Below, piece after piece: positions 1 to 10,142 of a stretch of DNA of 64,000 nucleotides. The DNA is from Flavobacterium psychrophilum (GTDB taxonomy: Bacteria > Bacteroidota > Bacteroidia > Flavobacteriales > Flavobacteriaceae): positions 1-64,000 of the forward strand of contig CAMAWT010000015.1 in assembly GCA_945862065.1 (NCBI GenBank). The letters are read 5' to 3'. A program made the position numbers and the translations under genes. How positions within the stretch are numbered: position 1 is the stretch's first letter; each line of letters starts with the position of its first letter. Under the pieces are notes generated by a model that was not told where the DNA came from, did not search any database, and saw only the letters and a program-made list of their open reading frames with translations.

Positions 1-153
1 AGGGAACAAGTGGGGCTGGTAAAACTTTCTTTTATTTTTCTTTATCTCAGTATGTTAAGATATTTGCAGCGAAGCTGCAGTGAATAGTAACTGGTAGCAA
101 GTGATTAGCCAAAAGCTAATTACTAATCACTAAAAACTACTCACTTAAAATTT
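1..153 (+). other. 23S-5S rRNA spacer
   Basis: This stretch directly precedes the 5S rRNA and looks like the 23S-5S internal spacer of an rRNA operon whose 23S gene lies to the left of the window. It holds a small palindrome (TGCAGC / GCTGCA, about 65-80) and a longer hairpin with arms AGTGATTA at 100-107 and TAATCACT at 124-131, just before the 5S gene; such a hairpin could be a processing stem. The 23S 3' end itself is not recognised with certainty. Confidence 0.5.
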
Positions 154-261
154 AAGGTGGTTATTGCGTCGGGGCTCACCTCTTCCCTTTCCGAACAGAG
201 AAGTTAAGCCCGATTGCGCAGATGGTACTGCAGTTATGTGGGAGAGTATGTCGCCGCCTTT
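154..261 (+). rRNA. rrf: 5S ribosomal RNA
   Basis: This is a 5S rRNA gene. It has the conserved core CCGAACAGAGAAGTTAAGCC at 191-210 and GATGGTACTGC at 221-231, and its ends pair (AAGGTGG at the 5' side with CCGCCTT at the 3' side). Length is about 107 nt, normal for Bacteroidetes. It is followed by a strong hairpin and T-run. The exact ends are set by the terminal stem and could move by 1-3 nt. Confidence 0.95.
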
Positions 262-268
262 TTTTTGT

Positions 269-304
269 AACCCCATTCGCTGATGCGAATGGGGTTATTT
301 TTTT
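269..304 (+). terminator. rRNA operon terminator
   Basis: A perfect 12-bp stem (AACCCCATTCGC at 269-280 and GCGAATGGGGTT at 285-296) with a TGAT loop is followed by a T-rich run. It lies just after the 5S gene and is its intrinsic terminator. Confidence 0.9.
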
Positions 305-353
305 ATAGGAACGGCGTGTTCGGCTTTCGGGATCAGTCCGCCGCCTTTTTTTT

Positions 354-385
354 AAAAGCTCTATCGATAGATAGGGCTTTTTTTT
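354..385 (+). terminator. second hairpin terminator after 5S
   Basis: A hairpin with arms AAAAGC-CTATC and GATAG-GGCTTTT around GATA is followed by T residues. It may be a back-up terminator of the rRNA operon. Upstream at 339-350 the 5S 3' sequence (CCGCCGCC followed by T's) recurs, which suggests a partial duplication of the operon end. Confidence 0.6.
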
Positions 386-999
386 GTAGTAATTTTTATA
401 AAAAAAAATAAGTAAAGTTTTTGTACAGAGAAGTAAAATTAGATTGAGTAGAGGTAATTTTGAATGCAGAGGATAGGTCAAAATTTACTTTACCTTTTTT
501 GTTAACAACATAAACTTATAGTTCCTAATTCTTTTTTTGGTTTTTTTTTTATACAAGAGATAGCGATTTCTTGCTAGTAATTTTTTTAGAGTGTTTCATT
601 TAAACATTTATCTTTGTTTCTAATCTTTTCTTTCTTTAAATCCTAACTTAATTAGCTCGTTTTCCTTGGTTATAATTCGTATTAGATACTTATTTCTTGT
701 AGTGTACCTGAAGCTCATTTTAAATGTGTAATATGTCTATAACCCGAGTTGCATAAAGAAAACACCTATTTGCAAAAAGTCCAATATTTCTTGCTATATC
801 TGGGGCGATTCCGTAAACCAGATAGCTTTGAAAAAAAATATTATTTCATTAACTGTAATAACAGATTCTGCTTTGATACCAGAATCCATTAATAATATGT
901 AAACATATAATTTTGGCGATTATATTGGTTAGAATGTAAATTTGAAAATTACTTATAAGTGTTTAATATAGATTTAAACATCGATATAATAATAAAATA
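386..999. other. gene-free AT-rich gap
   Basis: I see no credible gene in these 614 bases. An imperfect hairpin lies at about 793-825 (arms GCTA-ATCTGG and CCAGATAGC). A 7-bp inverted pair GTAAAGT (412-418) and ACTTTAC (487-493) is followed by a T-run. The motif ACCCGAGTTGC near 741-752 resembles ends of some Bacteroidetes insertion sequences, so the gap may hold decayed IS remains; this is a weak guess. Confidence 0.4.
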
Positions 1000-2901
1000 C
1001 TAATTTACAATAATGAAAGTATTTCGTCTATTTTGTTTATGTTGCGTTTCTGAACAAGGCACTCCATCTACACAATTATTTACTAATTTTGATTCACCAT
1101 AACCAACAGGAATCAATCTTTTAGGTTCAATACCTTTCATAACTAAATAATTAAAAGTTGCTTTAGCTCTGTTTTCAGATAAAATATGATTCAAATTATC
1201 GGATTGTCTGCTGTCTGTGTGTGAGCCAATCTCAATTTTTAATGAAGCATATTGATTTAAAAATATCACTAATTTATCTAATTCTATTTTAGATTCATTT
1301 TGGATTGTATATTTTCCTACTTCAAAATACATTTTATTTAAACTTAATAGTTCACTTAAATCATCTCCAATTTTGTATGGTAATTTAATAGTTTTAATAG
1401 GAATTTGATTCTGAAAATTATCAGCCTTTAATTCTAACAAAACTGTTTCATCTTCATATATATCTTTTTTTACTGAAATAGAATAAGAAACGTTTGGCTG
1501 AAGATCATTAAAAGAGAAAGCGCCATTAGAATCGGATTGAGTTTTAGCTATAAAAAGCTTTTCGCTGTCGAACAAATTTATTTCGGCTTTAGCTATTGTT
1601 TTTTTGGTTTCTTCATCGATAATTGCACCGCTGATAGCTACCAATTCAACTTTTTTAACAGTCAAATCAAAGGAATAAATATCATCATCTCCTGCTCCAC
1701 CTGGTCTGTTGCTTGTGTAATAGCCACTTGTCATTTCGCTGTTCAAAACAATGCCAAAATCGTCAAATGGACTGTTTATATTATCTCCAAGACGCATCAC
1801 TTTTGCTTTAGAATCATTCAAATCAATGGAGTACATGTCAAATCCTCCAATTCCTGGACGCCCATCTGAAGCAAAAATCAATGTATTGTCTTCAGTGATA
1901 AATGGATATGAATCTCTTCCTTCAGTATTAATAAGATTTCCTAAATTTTCTATTGTACCAAAATTATTATCGTCAGAAATGCGAGCTCTAAATATGTCGG
2001 AATCTCCATATTTAGTTAAGTAATCTGATGCAAAATAAATAAATTTACCATCAGGACTCAAAGCTGGATGAGCAATTCTAACGGTATCATTTAGACCAAA
2101 AGTGATGGGTCCTTTGTTCACCCATTTATTGTTTTTAAAAACAGATTTATATAGTTTAAATCCACCATTTGCTAATTTATTGTTGGAATTATTTGAAGTA
2201 AGATTTTGAGTATAATACATTGTTTCACCATCTTTACTGAAAACGGGTGTTGCCTCATTAAATATAGAAAAACTCACTTTTGAAAATAATTTTGGCTTAC
2301 TAAATTCACCATTTGAAGATATAATTGATTGAAACAAATTGGTTCTGTATTGATTCGTTCTTTCGCTTATTGAATTATTTAAAAATACATTATTAGAACT
2401 TGAAAATATTAAGTTACCATTATATAATGTAGGGCCATAATCTGAATATTTACTATTTATAGATATTAATTTTGTATTAGAGAAAATAAATTTAGAATCT
2501 TTTTTGGAATCTGTATTTAATAATAAAGTTCTTTTTTCGTTTGGGTTTAGATTTTTAAAAAGCTCTAATTGAACTTTTGCGTCATCATGTTTCCCTACTG
2601 ATTTTAAGGTAAGCGCATAACGATAATGAACTTCACTTTTCAAATTTTCTGAAAGTTGTGCCAATTTAGTATACCAAACATTTGCTTGTTCATAGTTAGC
2701 ATTAAAAAAATTTGCATTAGCCAATTTCTCAATAATTTCAGGAGACTCATTTCCTTTTTTCACTATATTATTATACATCTTAATGGCTTCAAAATAGTCT
2801 TGCTTTTCGTAATGTAAATTTGCTTTTCTTATATCATTTTGTTGAGAAAACGCAAAAAATGATGTTGCTAAAATTAATAGAATAATTATATTACTTTTCA
2901 T
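1000..2901 (-). CDS. PorE-like OmpA family protein (TPR, propeller, OmpA)
   Basis: This 633-residue exported protein has a signal peptide ending near residue 20 (SFFAFSQQ), a TPR region at about 22-110, PD40/TolB-type propeller blades at about 150-415 (for example SPDGKFIYFASD and SNRPGGAGDDDIYSF), a carboxypeptidase-regulatory-like domain at about 420-500, and a C-terminal OmpA domain at about 525-633 with the peptidoglycan-binding pattern GSHTDSRQSDNLNHILSENR. This order matches PorE of Porphyromonas, which anchors type IX parts to peptidoglycan. It is the last gene of the adhesin cassette, 12 nt after the PorP/SprF gene. The family is certain; a dedicated role with the neighbouring adhesin is inferred. 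Confidence 0.88.
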   Translation of the reverse strand: MKSNIIILLILATSFFAFSQQNDIRKANLHYEKQDYFEAIKMYNNIVKKGNESPEIIEKLANANFFNANYEQANVWYTKLAQLSENLKSEVHYRYALTLKSVGKHDDAKVQLELFKNLNPNEKRTLLLNTDSKKDSKFIFSNTKLISINSKYSDYGPTLYNGNLIFSSSNNVFLNNSISERTNQYRTNLFQSIISSNGEFSKPKLFSKVSFSIFNEATPVFSKDGETMYYTQNLTSNNSNNKLANGGFKLYKSVFKNNKWVNKGPITFGLNDTVRIAHPALSPDGKFIYFASDYLTKYGDSDIFRARISDDNNFGTIENLGNLINTEGRDSYPFITEDNTLIFASDGRPGIGGFDMYSIDLNDSKAKVMRLGDNINSPFDDFGIVLNSEMTSGYYTSNRPGGAGDDDIYSFDLTVKKVELVAISGAIIDEETKKTIAKAEINLFDSEKLFIAKTQSDSNGAFSFNDLQPNVSYSISVKKDIYEDETVLLELKADNFQNQIPIKTIKLPYKIGDDLSELLSLNKMYFEVGKYTIQNESKIELDKLVIFLNQYASLKIEIGSHTDSRQSDNLNHILSENRAKATFNYLVMKGIEPKRLIPVGYGESKLVNNCVDGVPCSETQHKQNRRNTFIIVN

Positions 2902-2913
2902 AATTGCTGTTTA

Positions 2914-3828
2914 TTAGAAGAACCTAGGAGTTTCAATCTTTTTGTTATTTTCAAACAAATCAAATTGAAGGAAAATTTCGTGTGAACCTGAATTATATTT
3001 AATTAATTTTGTGATTTCTCTATCATAACCATATCCAACAAATAATTTGTCATTTATTTGAAATCCAGCCATAGCGCTTAAAGAAGCGCTCAACCTGTAG
3101 GATGCCCCAAGGGTAAATTTATCATAAAATAAGAAATTACCTGAAAAATCCAATTGAAGTGGAGATCCTGAAACAACTTTAGAAATAAAGGCTGGTTTGA
3201 ATTTTACATAATTACTTAAATTAAATACCTTACCACCTATAAAATATAAATGTTGACGCTGGTTTACAGCTGTGCTTGAAATATCATCATACCGTTTTGT
3301 ATCTAATATCATTGGGACAGAAGCTCCAAAATATCCAGTTTTATTGTATAAATAAAATCCTGTCCCAATATTGGGTGAAAATCTATTTGTAATATTATTT
3401 TGTAATATTAATTCACCCAGATTGAATTGGTTTAATTTTGAATAATCTACATTTAGCAAATTAGCTGAAGTCTTTAAACCAAATGCCAATCGGTAATCAT
3501 TATCAAAAAAAATAGTATAAGATATATCAATTGCAAATTGCGTTTCATCACTAGGCCCTAGTCTATCATTTACAATACTCACTCCGTAACCTAATTGACT
3601 AGCGTTTATGGGTTTGTTTACAGATAAATTAATTGTTTGAGGTGCGTTATCTAATCCAACCCACTGTGCTCTATATAATCCATAAATACTCGTAAAGCCT
3701 TTAGAACCAGCATATGCAGGGTTTATTATGGTTGGGTTATACATGAATTGGGTATATTGGGGTTCTTGCTGTGACTGAACTTTAAAACTTAATAAAATTA
3801 AAGTTATTGAAAAATATATATATTTCAT
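2914..3828 (-). CDS. PorP/SprF family type IX secretion protein
   Basis: This 304-residue outer-membrane protein has a signal peptide (about 1-19) followed by the family hallmark QQEPQYTQFMYNPTIINPAYAG at the mature N-terminus, then a beta-barrel rich in alternating hydrophobic residues. PorP/SprF proteins are needed for export or surface attachment of proteins with type B C-terminal domains. It lies between the adhesin gene (25 nt after the adhesin stop) and the OmpA gene, the usual order of such cassettes, so the upstream adhesin is the likely client. Family assignment is firm; it is probably one of several paralogues in the genome rather than PorP or SprF itself. Confidence 0.92.
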   Translation of the reverse strand: MKYIYFSITLILLSFKVQSQQEPQYTQFMYNPTIINPAYAGSKGFTSIYGLYRAQWVGLDNAPQTINLSVNKPINASQLGYGVSIVNDRLGPSDETQFAIDISYTIFFDNDYRLAFGLKTSANLLNVDYSKLNQFNLGELILQNNITNRFSPNIGTGFYLYNKTGYFGASVPMILDTKRYDDISSTAVNQRQHLYFIGGKVFNLSNYVKFKPAFISKVVSGSPLQLDFSGNFLFYDKFTLGASYRLSASLSAMAGFQINDKLFVGYGYDREITKLIKYNSGSHEIFLQFDLFENNKKIETPRFF

Positions 3829-3853
3829 GTTTTTGTTTTTTAAAGAATAGATT

Positions 3854-6800
3854 TTATCTATTTAAATATAAATATCCAGAGCGTTGTTTAGATTCTCCTG
3901 TACTATTTGCGTATCGAAGAATGTAAAAGTAAGTTCCTATTGGTAATTCATCGTCTTTTTTAATTGTAATTCGACCTTCCGAAATACCTTTAAAGAATTT
4001 GCCATTTAAACCGTATCCATCAGTTTCGTAAACAACTACTCCCCATCTATTAAAAATTGTTAGCGTGTTATCTGGATAATTTTGAATGTTTCTAATTACT
4101 AAAACATCATTTTCACCATTTCCATTAGGTGTAACAGCATTAAATACTTCTAAATCATCATCAGATGAAACGTGGTTATTCTCCTCTAAATAATCAGGAA
4201 TTCCATTTGAATTTGAGTCATTTGGATTGTTTGCATCTAAACCAATTTCATTAAAATTTGATAATCCATCATTATCACAATCCCCATTTAAGAAGTTCGT
4301 TGATAATGGTTTTGTTATGTTTAATGGGTTTGATTCGCAAGGATTTGTAGGATCTGTACCATCCGTCATTTCTTGACCATTTGTTACTCCATCGCCATCA
4401 CAATCTAAGACTGACCAAGTATTATAAACGGAGCTGTTTAATGCAGGTGGATTTGTAAATGAACAAGCATCAGCAGGATCTGTTCCATTGGTTATTTCTG
4501 TTCCGTTACTTTCACCATCTAGATCACAATCATTAATTGCAAAATCCAAGCAGGCCCCTACAATGATAGGAAAGGTCACTTCATCAAAATTCGTTGGATT
4601 CAATACTTCCGTAATTCTATAAGTCACATTATATGTTCCAGCAGGAGTTTGTGGAGCTATTGTAATTGTCCCATTTGTGTTTAAAGTCAATCCTGACGGA
4701 ACCGTAACTCCTGTTAAAGTAACTTGTGATGGAATTACAGTAATTCCGTTCAAAGTATCATTAGCCAAAACGCTCGTAGTTGTATCACCCGCATATCCAT
4801 TGATTGGTCCGAATGCATCTGCAACAGCATCTATAACTGCCGGAATGACGTTTACAGTTGAAGTCACTTCATCAAAATTCGTTGGATTTAATACTTCCGT
4901 AATTCTATAAGTCACATTGTAAGTTCCAGCTGCCGTTTGTGGAGCAATTGTAATCGTTCCATTTGCATTCAATGTCAATCCTGACGGAACCGTAACTCCT
5001 GTTAAAGTAACTTGAGATGGATTTAAAGTTACTCCATTTAAAGTATCATTAGCTAAAACGCTTGTTGTGGTAGCACCCGCATATCCATTGATTGGTCCGA
5101 ATGCATCTGCAACAGCATCAATAATTGCAGCTGCAACTGTAATGGTTATTGTGCCCGTATCGCAATTTGTTGGATTTAAATTTTCACAAATTTGATAAGT
5201 TATAGTGTAATTTCCAGCAGGAGTTCCAGCAGGAACGCTGATTATCCCAGTTGTAGTATTAAGAGTTGGAAAAACACCAGTTGTTCCTGCTGGCGAAGTT
5301 ACTGTCATTGTAACTAAAGTCAAATCGGTTACTGGATTATTATTTAAAGTGTCTGGACCATTACTATTGTTAGTCAATACATTCCCAAGAGAGGTGTTCC
5401 CAACTAAACCAATTGTTGAAGGCATTATGTCATCTTGAGCTATAATTGCAGGAGCAGTAACTATAATAGTTACAGTAGCATTTACGCAATTGGTAGCATC
5501 TAATTCATCACACAGACTATAGACAAACACATAAGTACCAGCCGGTGTCCCACTTGTCATATTTACATTTCCTGAGTTATCAATAGATATGGTAGGGTAA
5601 CTTCCAGAAACTATTGAGAAGTTTACAAAATCTGCAGCTACATATACCCCATTTAGAAGGTCGTTGGTCATTACATTTCCAAGAGTTCCAGATGTAAAGG
5701 ATGTATTGTTTGTATAAAGATCGTTTATAGCTCCAAATTCTTTACAGGAGATTCCAAAATCAAGTTGTTTATTTACTAAATTATTTGAATTAATAGCAAC
5801 AATTTGAGGATTTTGACTAGATACTCGACAAATAGTACTTAACTGATTGATAGTATTTAAATCAGCATTATTTTTAGTTGTAATGCTATTTGTATCAATC
5901 CTAAATGCTGGTCCGCCAGGAAGTACTTTTATGAAGCCTGACGCAGCCAAAGCTAAGGAAGCAGTCCTTAGATTAGATTGCATTATTAGTTCAACGGTGT
6001 AGGTTCCATATGCGTTTAAAGGGGGTTTTACACTCCAGAATCCTTGAACTCCAATTGTGTTGTCTACATTATAACTGTTTGGCCCAGAAATAAACAAGTT
6101 AGGAACGTTTGTTGTTAAATTACTAAAACCTGCAGCGTTTAATTCGCCATAGTTGGCTAATCCAAGGTAACTATTATCTCCGTTATAATCAATCCATTCC
6201 CATTGTGTTGAATTTACAATTCCATTAGAATCAGGAATATTTTTGGTTACCAATCCATCATTATTGGCATCATACCACTCGTCTTGTAGTCCATTGTTAT
6301 TTACATCATACCATACAAAGTCTCCCAATACTGGTTGTGTAGTTGCATTATAATTGAAGTTTCTAACTAAGTAGTTACATTGTTCAACATTTATGATTGA
6401 TAAACTTGATGTTATATTATATAAATTAAAAGCTACGTTTAAATTAGCGTCTTGTACTTGTAATACATAATTACCTGGAGGTATTCCGTTGTAGTTGTAA
6501 TTACCTTGACTATTTGTAATTTGAATAATAGAAGGCCCAGAAATATTATTTATACCATTTATGATATTGATAGGAGTCAAGGTTATTGGAACATTTGCTA
6601 AAGGTGAATTATTGCTTCCTGAATTTAAAACAAACCCTGAAACTTTAGTGCTATTACAAGTTACAATTATTGTAACTACTGCTGTATCACAGTTTGTTGG
6701 ATTTAAATTTTCACAAATTTGGTAGGTGAGGATGTATGTTCCAGCTGGAGTTCCATTTGCAATATCAATAGAACCATTCGGATTTAATGTTAATCCTGTA

Positions 6801-9800
6801 GGAACAGTAACCCCCGTTAATGTAATATCTGAAAGAATAACAGGAACACCATTTAATGTATCATTTGATAAAACAGATGGTAAAGTAGATCCTACTAAAC
6901 CATTAATTGGACCATGAGTGTCTGAAATTGCATCAATAACTGCTGCTGCAACTGTAATAGTAACTGTAGCCGTATCGCAATTTGTTGGATTTAAATTTTC
7001 ACAAATTTGATATGTAAGTGTTAATGTTCCTGCTGGTGTATTTGGTGCTATGGTAATAGTACCATTCGGATTTAATGTTAATCCATTAGGAACAGTAACA
7101 CCAGTTAATGTAATAGCTGAAAGAATAACAGGAACACCATTTAATGTGTCATTTGATAAAACAGATGCTGTATTTGATCCTACTAGCCCATTAATTGGAC
7201 CCACTATATCTGTAATTGCACATAAAGGATCGTATACCTTGACTGTTAAGCCAGTTGTTGTACATGTATTATCTAATGTTGAACGAACTTTTAAGGTGTA
7301 ACTTCCTGCGGCAACGCCTGTGAATGATGTACTTGATTGATAAGTTGTTCCATTAATGCTATACTCAACTCCTGATTGAGTTGTGAAAACAATCGTTCCA
7401 GTTGTTGTTGCGCAAGTTGGTTGAACTGTTACACTTCCAGTTGGTGCACTTGGTGCACTTGGAACTGCGTTAACTGTAACTGATGATCCCGTTGTTGTAC
7501 ATGTATTATCCGATGTAGAACGAACTTTTAAGGTGTATGTTCCTGCGGCAACGCCTGTGAATGATGTACTTGATTGATAAGTTGTTCCGTTAATGCTATA
7601 CTCAACTCCTGATTGCGACGTGAAAACAATCGTTCCAGTTGTTGTTGCGCACGTTGGTTGAACTGTTACACTTCCATCTGGCGTGCTTGGTGCACCTGCC
7701 GCTGAGTTAACTGTTACTGACGCGCCTGTCGAAATACAAGTATTATCTGATGTAGAGCGTACTTTTAAGGTGTATGTTCCTGCAGTAACTCCTGTAAAGG
7801 TGGCACTTGATTGATAGGTTGTTCCATTAATGCTATACTCAACTCCTGATTGCGTTGTGAAAACAATCGTTCCAGTTGTTGTGGCGCAAGTTGGTTGAAC
7901 GGTTACAGTTGCTGAAGGTGTCGTTAGAGCCGTTGGTTGTGTGATTGTAAAGTTTCGAGTAGCCGTGCAAGAATTAGCATCGGTTACTGTTACCGTATAA
8001 GTTCCTGCGCTTAATCCGGTTGCTGTAGCAGCTGTTCCACCAGAAGGCGACCATGAATAGGTGTATCCACCAGCACCTCCCGTAGGAGTAACCGAAGCTG
8101 AACCATTTGATCCACCATTACAAGATACATTTGTTTGCGCAGCAGTCGTGGTAACATTGCTAACTACAGCAGCGATGGTCGCCACATTTTTAGTAGTTGA
8201 ACCTGAAACTAAAGTAATATTACCTGACGCTCCATTTAAAGCAGTTGTAGCCAAACGAACATAAATAATAGTAGATGCAACTGTGCCTCCAGACTGCGTT
8301 AATGTCAAACTTGTAACAAAACCTGTCCCTGAAGTTGTTGAAATTTCATATCCTGTTGGTGCAGTTACTACTAAATTAGCACTTAAATTTGTACCCGAAA
8401 CAGTAAAATTTTGCTGTGCAGAAACAAAACCTGAACATGCAGAAAAAGAAGTTAAAGTTCCCGTAGTGTCAATTGTTGGTAAAACACAGTTTTCAGTAAG
8501 CAAATTAAGTGATATGTTTTTTGAAATTCCACAAGTTGGATCTGTATACGTATATTTAACTACTACAGTTTGGTTGCCTGTGCCTGTAAATGTTAACTGG
8601 TCATCTGATAAGGTAGCAGGGCCTGATACTAAAGTTAAAACTCCACCGGGTGGTGATGGAATTAATGTAGCTGAAGATCCGTTGCAATATTTTCCATTTG
8701 TACCTGTAATAATAGACCCTGTAAGTTGCAAATCTAAAGTTGATGCACCACAAACATAAACTACGGCTGTTGCGAAAGTAAAACTTGCTTCTGTAGTAGT
8801 AGTAGCTGAACCGTCACCCATACTACCTCTAATTCGGTGTCCTACGTAACCAAAATTATCCTCACATTGCTTTGAAACCATTGTAGTGTGTCCACCTGTT
8901 TCAACAGCAAGTATAGTGTCTGTGGGTAAAATACCATTTGGGATACCAGGACTATAAGAACCCGTACCTCCTCTTCCAAGCATTTGTGAGCTTGCATTTC
9001 CCCAATTATAAATTTTTGAATCGGATGTTAATACAGAAATAGCACCATATTGATTGTCATGTTCATTTGGGGAAATCCAATGGATATTATTCATTATTGG
9101 ACCTGTTGAGGAGTTATATCTTGGTTGTACCCATACTTTTCTTTCAGTGGTTGTCCAATCCCCTAATTGTCTAAAATCATTTGCGCCTAAGCTGAACAAA
9201 TTACCATCACCATTTAATAAATAATAACTAATCCCTGTTGTACCATCTTCTCTAGTAACACCTATCATTTTTATGCCGTTTACAGAAGGTAAAGTCATTT
9301 GGACAGCCCTAGTTCTTGAAGTCATATTTGATCCATCACCAAGGTAAGTTTCTAATCCCCAAGTCCAAATAGTCCCGTCAGATTTTAATGCGAAAAGTGT
9401 GTTTTCTTGTCCTCTAACCGCAATTACATTAGTCAAAAATGGGTTACCAGCTGTACTTTGTGTAACTCTGTACCATTTTACAGCATTAGCTGCTGAAATA
9501 GTTGTTATTCCAGTACCCGTGTTTTGTGCAATCTGAGAAATCACCCAAACATCACCGCTACAAGTAACTATTGCTATAGTTTTATTGGTAACAAACATCA
9601 TTTTGACATCGGTAGGTGTAACGCCTGCTGGAAGTCCTTGGGAATTACCATTTATTGTCAATTTTTGAAATGTGGTACTTGAAGTAATATTTGCATGTAA
9701 AACTTGGCCTTCCAAAGACCATGCGTATAAACCATCAGTTGCTAATACAATTCCTTGAACAGCATTGGCTGAAAGAGAACCCAAACCAGCTTTTAATACT

Positions 9801-10108
9801 GTTCCCGTTAATGCTGGGTAATTAGCATTAGTTAATTCTATTGGAGATAGCAAATCTGTAGTGCCACTATTCGACATGTCTTCACCCCAAACTTTATAAA
9901 CACCTAAGGATGTTCTTACAACTGTTGAATGGAATGATGAAGTGAAATTATCATATTCTAAAGTAGTTGCATCAGTTGTTGATCTCATTCCGAAATTAAA
10001 ATAATCGGTATTCGGACAAGTATTTAAGAAACCACATTGTGCGAAACTGAAAGTCGAAACAAATATGAAAAATAATGCAGTATAAAATGAAAGTAAATTT
10101 TGTTTCAT
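3854..10108 (-). CDS. giant adhesin with type B T9SS C-terminal domain
   Basis: This is a 2084-residue surface protein. I start it at the ATG at 10108, giving a clean signal peptide (MKQNLLSFYTALFFIFVSTF, cleavage near SFAQ); an upstream ATG at 10138 only adds ten residues. Order of parts: an RCC1-like propeller (about 50-420; SDGTIWTWG, LFSLGANDFRQLG), a SprB-type repeat (about 660-735; VSCNGGSNGSA), three 79-residue repeats (about 735-965), Ig-like repeats with GPING-GLVGS and SNDTLNGV, a Cna/SdrD-like region with DYNGDN, thrombospondin-type calcium motifs (DCDGDGVTNGQE), and a type B sorting domain (about 1985-2084; VTPNGNGENDVL, IFNRWG, PIGTYFYIL). It is probably a gliding or attachment adhesin exported by the type IX system; its ligand is unknown. 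Confidence 0.9.
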   Translation of the reverse strand: MKQNLLSFYTALFFIFVSTFSFAQCGFLNTCPNTDYFNFGMRSTTDATTLEYDNFTSSFHSTVVRTSLGVYKVWGEDMSNSGTTDLLSPIELTNANYPALTGTVLKAGLGSLSANAVQGIVLATDGLYAWSLEGQVLHANITSSTTFQKLTINGNSQGLPAGVTPTDVKMMFVTNKTIAIVTCSGDVWVISQIAQNTGTGITTISAANAVKWYRVTQSTAGNPFLTNVIAVRGQENTLFALKSDGTIWTWGLETYLGDGSNMTSRTRAVQMTLPSVNGIKMIGVTREDGTTGISYYLLNGDGNLFSLGANDFRQLGDWTTTERKVWVQPRYNSSTGPIMNNIHWISPNEHDNQYGAISVLTSDSKIYNWGNASSQMLGRGGTGSYSPGIPNGILPTDTILAVETGGHTTMVSKQCEDNFGYVGHRIRGSMGDGSATTTTEASFTFATAVVYVCGASTLDLQLTGSIITGTNGKYCNGSSATLIPSPPGGVLTLVSGPATLSDDQLTFTGTGNQTVVVKYTYTDPTCGISKNISLNLLTENCVLPTIDTTGTLTSFSACSGFVSAQQNFTVSGTNLSANLVVTAPTGYEISTTSGTGFVTSLTLTQSGGTVASTIIYVRLATTALNGASGNITLVSGSTTKNVATIAAVVSNVTTTAAQTNVSCNGGSNGSASVTPTGGAGGYTYSWSPSGGTAATATGLSAGTYTVTVTDANSCTATRNFTITQPTALTTPSATVTVQPTCATTTGTIVFTTQSGVEYSINGTTYQSSATFTGVTAGTYTLKVRSTSDNTCISTGASVTVNSAAGAPSTPDGSVTVQPTCATTTGTIVFTSQSGVEYSINGTTYQSSTSFTGVAAGTYTLKVRSTSDNTCTTTGSSVTVNAVPSAPSAPTGSVTVQPTCATTTGTIVFTTQSGVEYSINGTTYQSSTSFTGVAAGSYTLKVRSTLDNTCTTTGLTVKVYDPLCAITDIVGPINGLVGSNTASVLSNDTLNGVPVILSAITLTGVTVPNGLTLNPNGTITIAPNTPAGTLTLTYQICENLNPTNCDTATVTITVAAAVIDAISDTHGPINGLVGSTLPSVLSNDTLNGVPVILSDITLTGVTVPTGLTLNPNGSIDIANGTPAGTYILTYQICENLNPTNCDTAVVTIIVTCNSTKVSGFVLNSGSNNSPLANVPITLTPINIINGINNISGPSIIQITNSQGNYNYNGIPPGNYVLQVQDANLNVAFNLYNITSSLSIINVEQCNYLVRNFNYNATTQPVLGDFVWYDVNNNGLQDEWYDANNDGLVTKNIPDSNGIVNSTQWEWIDYNGDNSYLGLANYGELNAAGFSNLTTNVPNLFISGPNSYNVDNTIGVQGFWSVKPPLNAYGTYTVELIMQSNLRTASLALAASGFIKVLPGGPAFRIDTNSITTKNNADLNTINQLSTICRVSSQNPQIVAINSNNLVNKQLDFGISCKEFGAINDLYTNNTSFTSGTLGNVMTNDLLNGVYVAADFVNFSIVSGSYPTISIDNSGNVNMTSGTPAGTYVFVYSLCDELDATNCVNATVTIIVTAPAIIAQDDIMPSTIGLVGNTSLGNVLTNNSNGPDTLNNNPVTDLTLVTMTVTSPAGTTGVFPTLNTTTGIISVPAGTPAGNYTITYQICENLNPTNCDTGTITITVAAAIIDAVADAFGPINGYAGATTTSVLANDTLNGVTLNPSQVTLTGVTVPSGLTLNANGTITIAPQTAAGTYNVTYRITEVLNPTNFDEVTSTVNVIPAVIDAVADAFGPINGYAGDTTTSVLANDTLNGITVIPSQVTLTGVTVPSGLTLNTNGTITIAPQTPAGTYNVTYRITEVLNPTNFDEVTFPIIVGACLDFAINDCDLDGESNGTEITNGTDPADACSFTNPPALNSSVYNTWSVLDCDGDGVTNGQEMTDGTDPTNPCESNPLNITKPLSTNFLNGDCDNDGLSNFNEIGLDANNPNDSNSNGIPDYLEENNHVSSDDDLEVFNAVTPNGNGENDVLVIRNIQNYPDNTLTIFNRWGVVVYETDGYGLNGKFFKGISEGRITIKKDDELPIGTYFYILRYANSTGESKQRSGYLYLNR
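7215..7925 (-). repeat. three 237-bp tandem repeats inside the adhesin gene
   Basis: The segment AAGGTGTA recurs at 7293, 7530 and 7767, exactly 237 bp (79 codons) apart, and the surrounding units are nearly identical. Each codes for a domain containing TVQPTCATTTGTIVF and SGVEYSINGTTYQSS. Near-identity at DNA level suggests recent duplication or gene conversion. Confidence 0.9.
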
Positions 10109-10142
10109 TAGTAAAGTAGGTGTTAAATTTATTTTCATTATG

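Noticed and set aside
176..481. Minus-strand open frame of 101 codons
   Set aside because: It runs across the 5S rRNA gene and both terminators, so it is not a gene.
386..999. Insertion-sequence remnant with ACCCGAGTTGC end
   Set aside because: Only a short motif is present; no transposase frame or matching inverted end could be found, so no mobile element is called.
7215..7925. Regular repeats considered as a CRISPR array
   Set aside because: The units are 237 bp, contiguous and in frame with the adhesin; there are no spacers and no cas genes.
8283..8759. Plus-strand 158-codon frame inside the adhesin gene, and similar ones at 4677, 6726, 7050 and 8061
   Set aside because: They are antisense shadows of the Thr/Val-rich adhesin coding strand and have no signal, motif or start context of their own.
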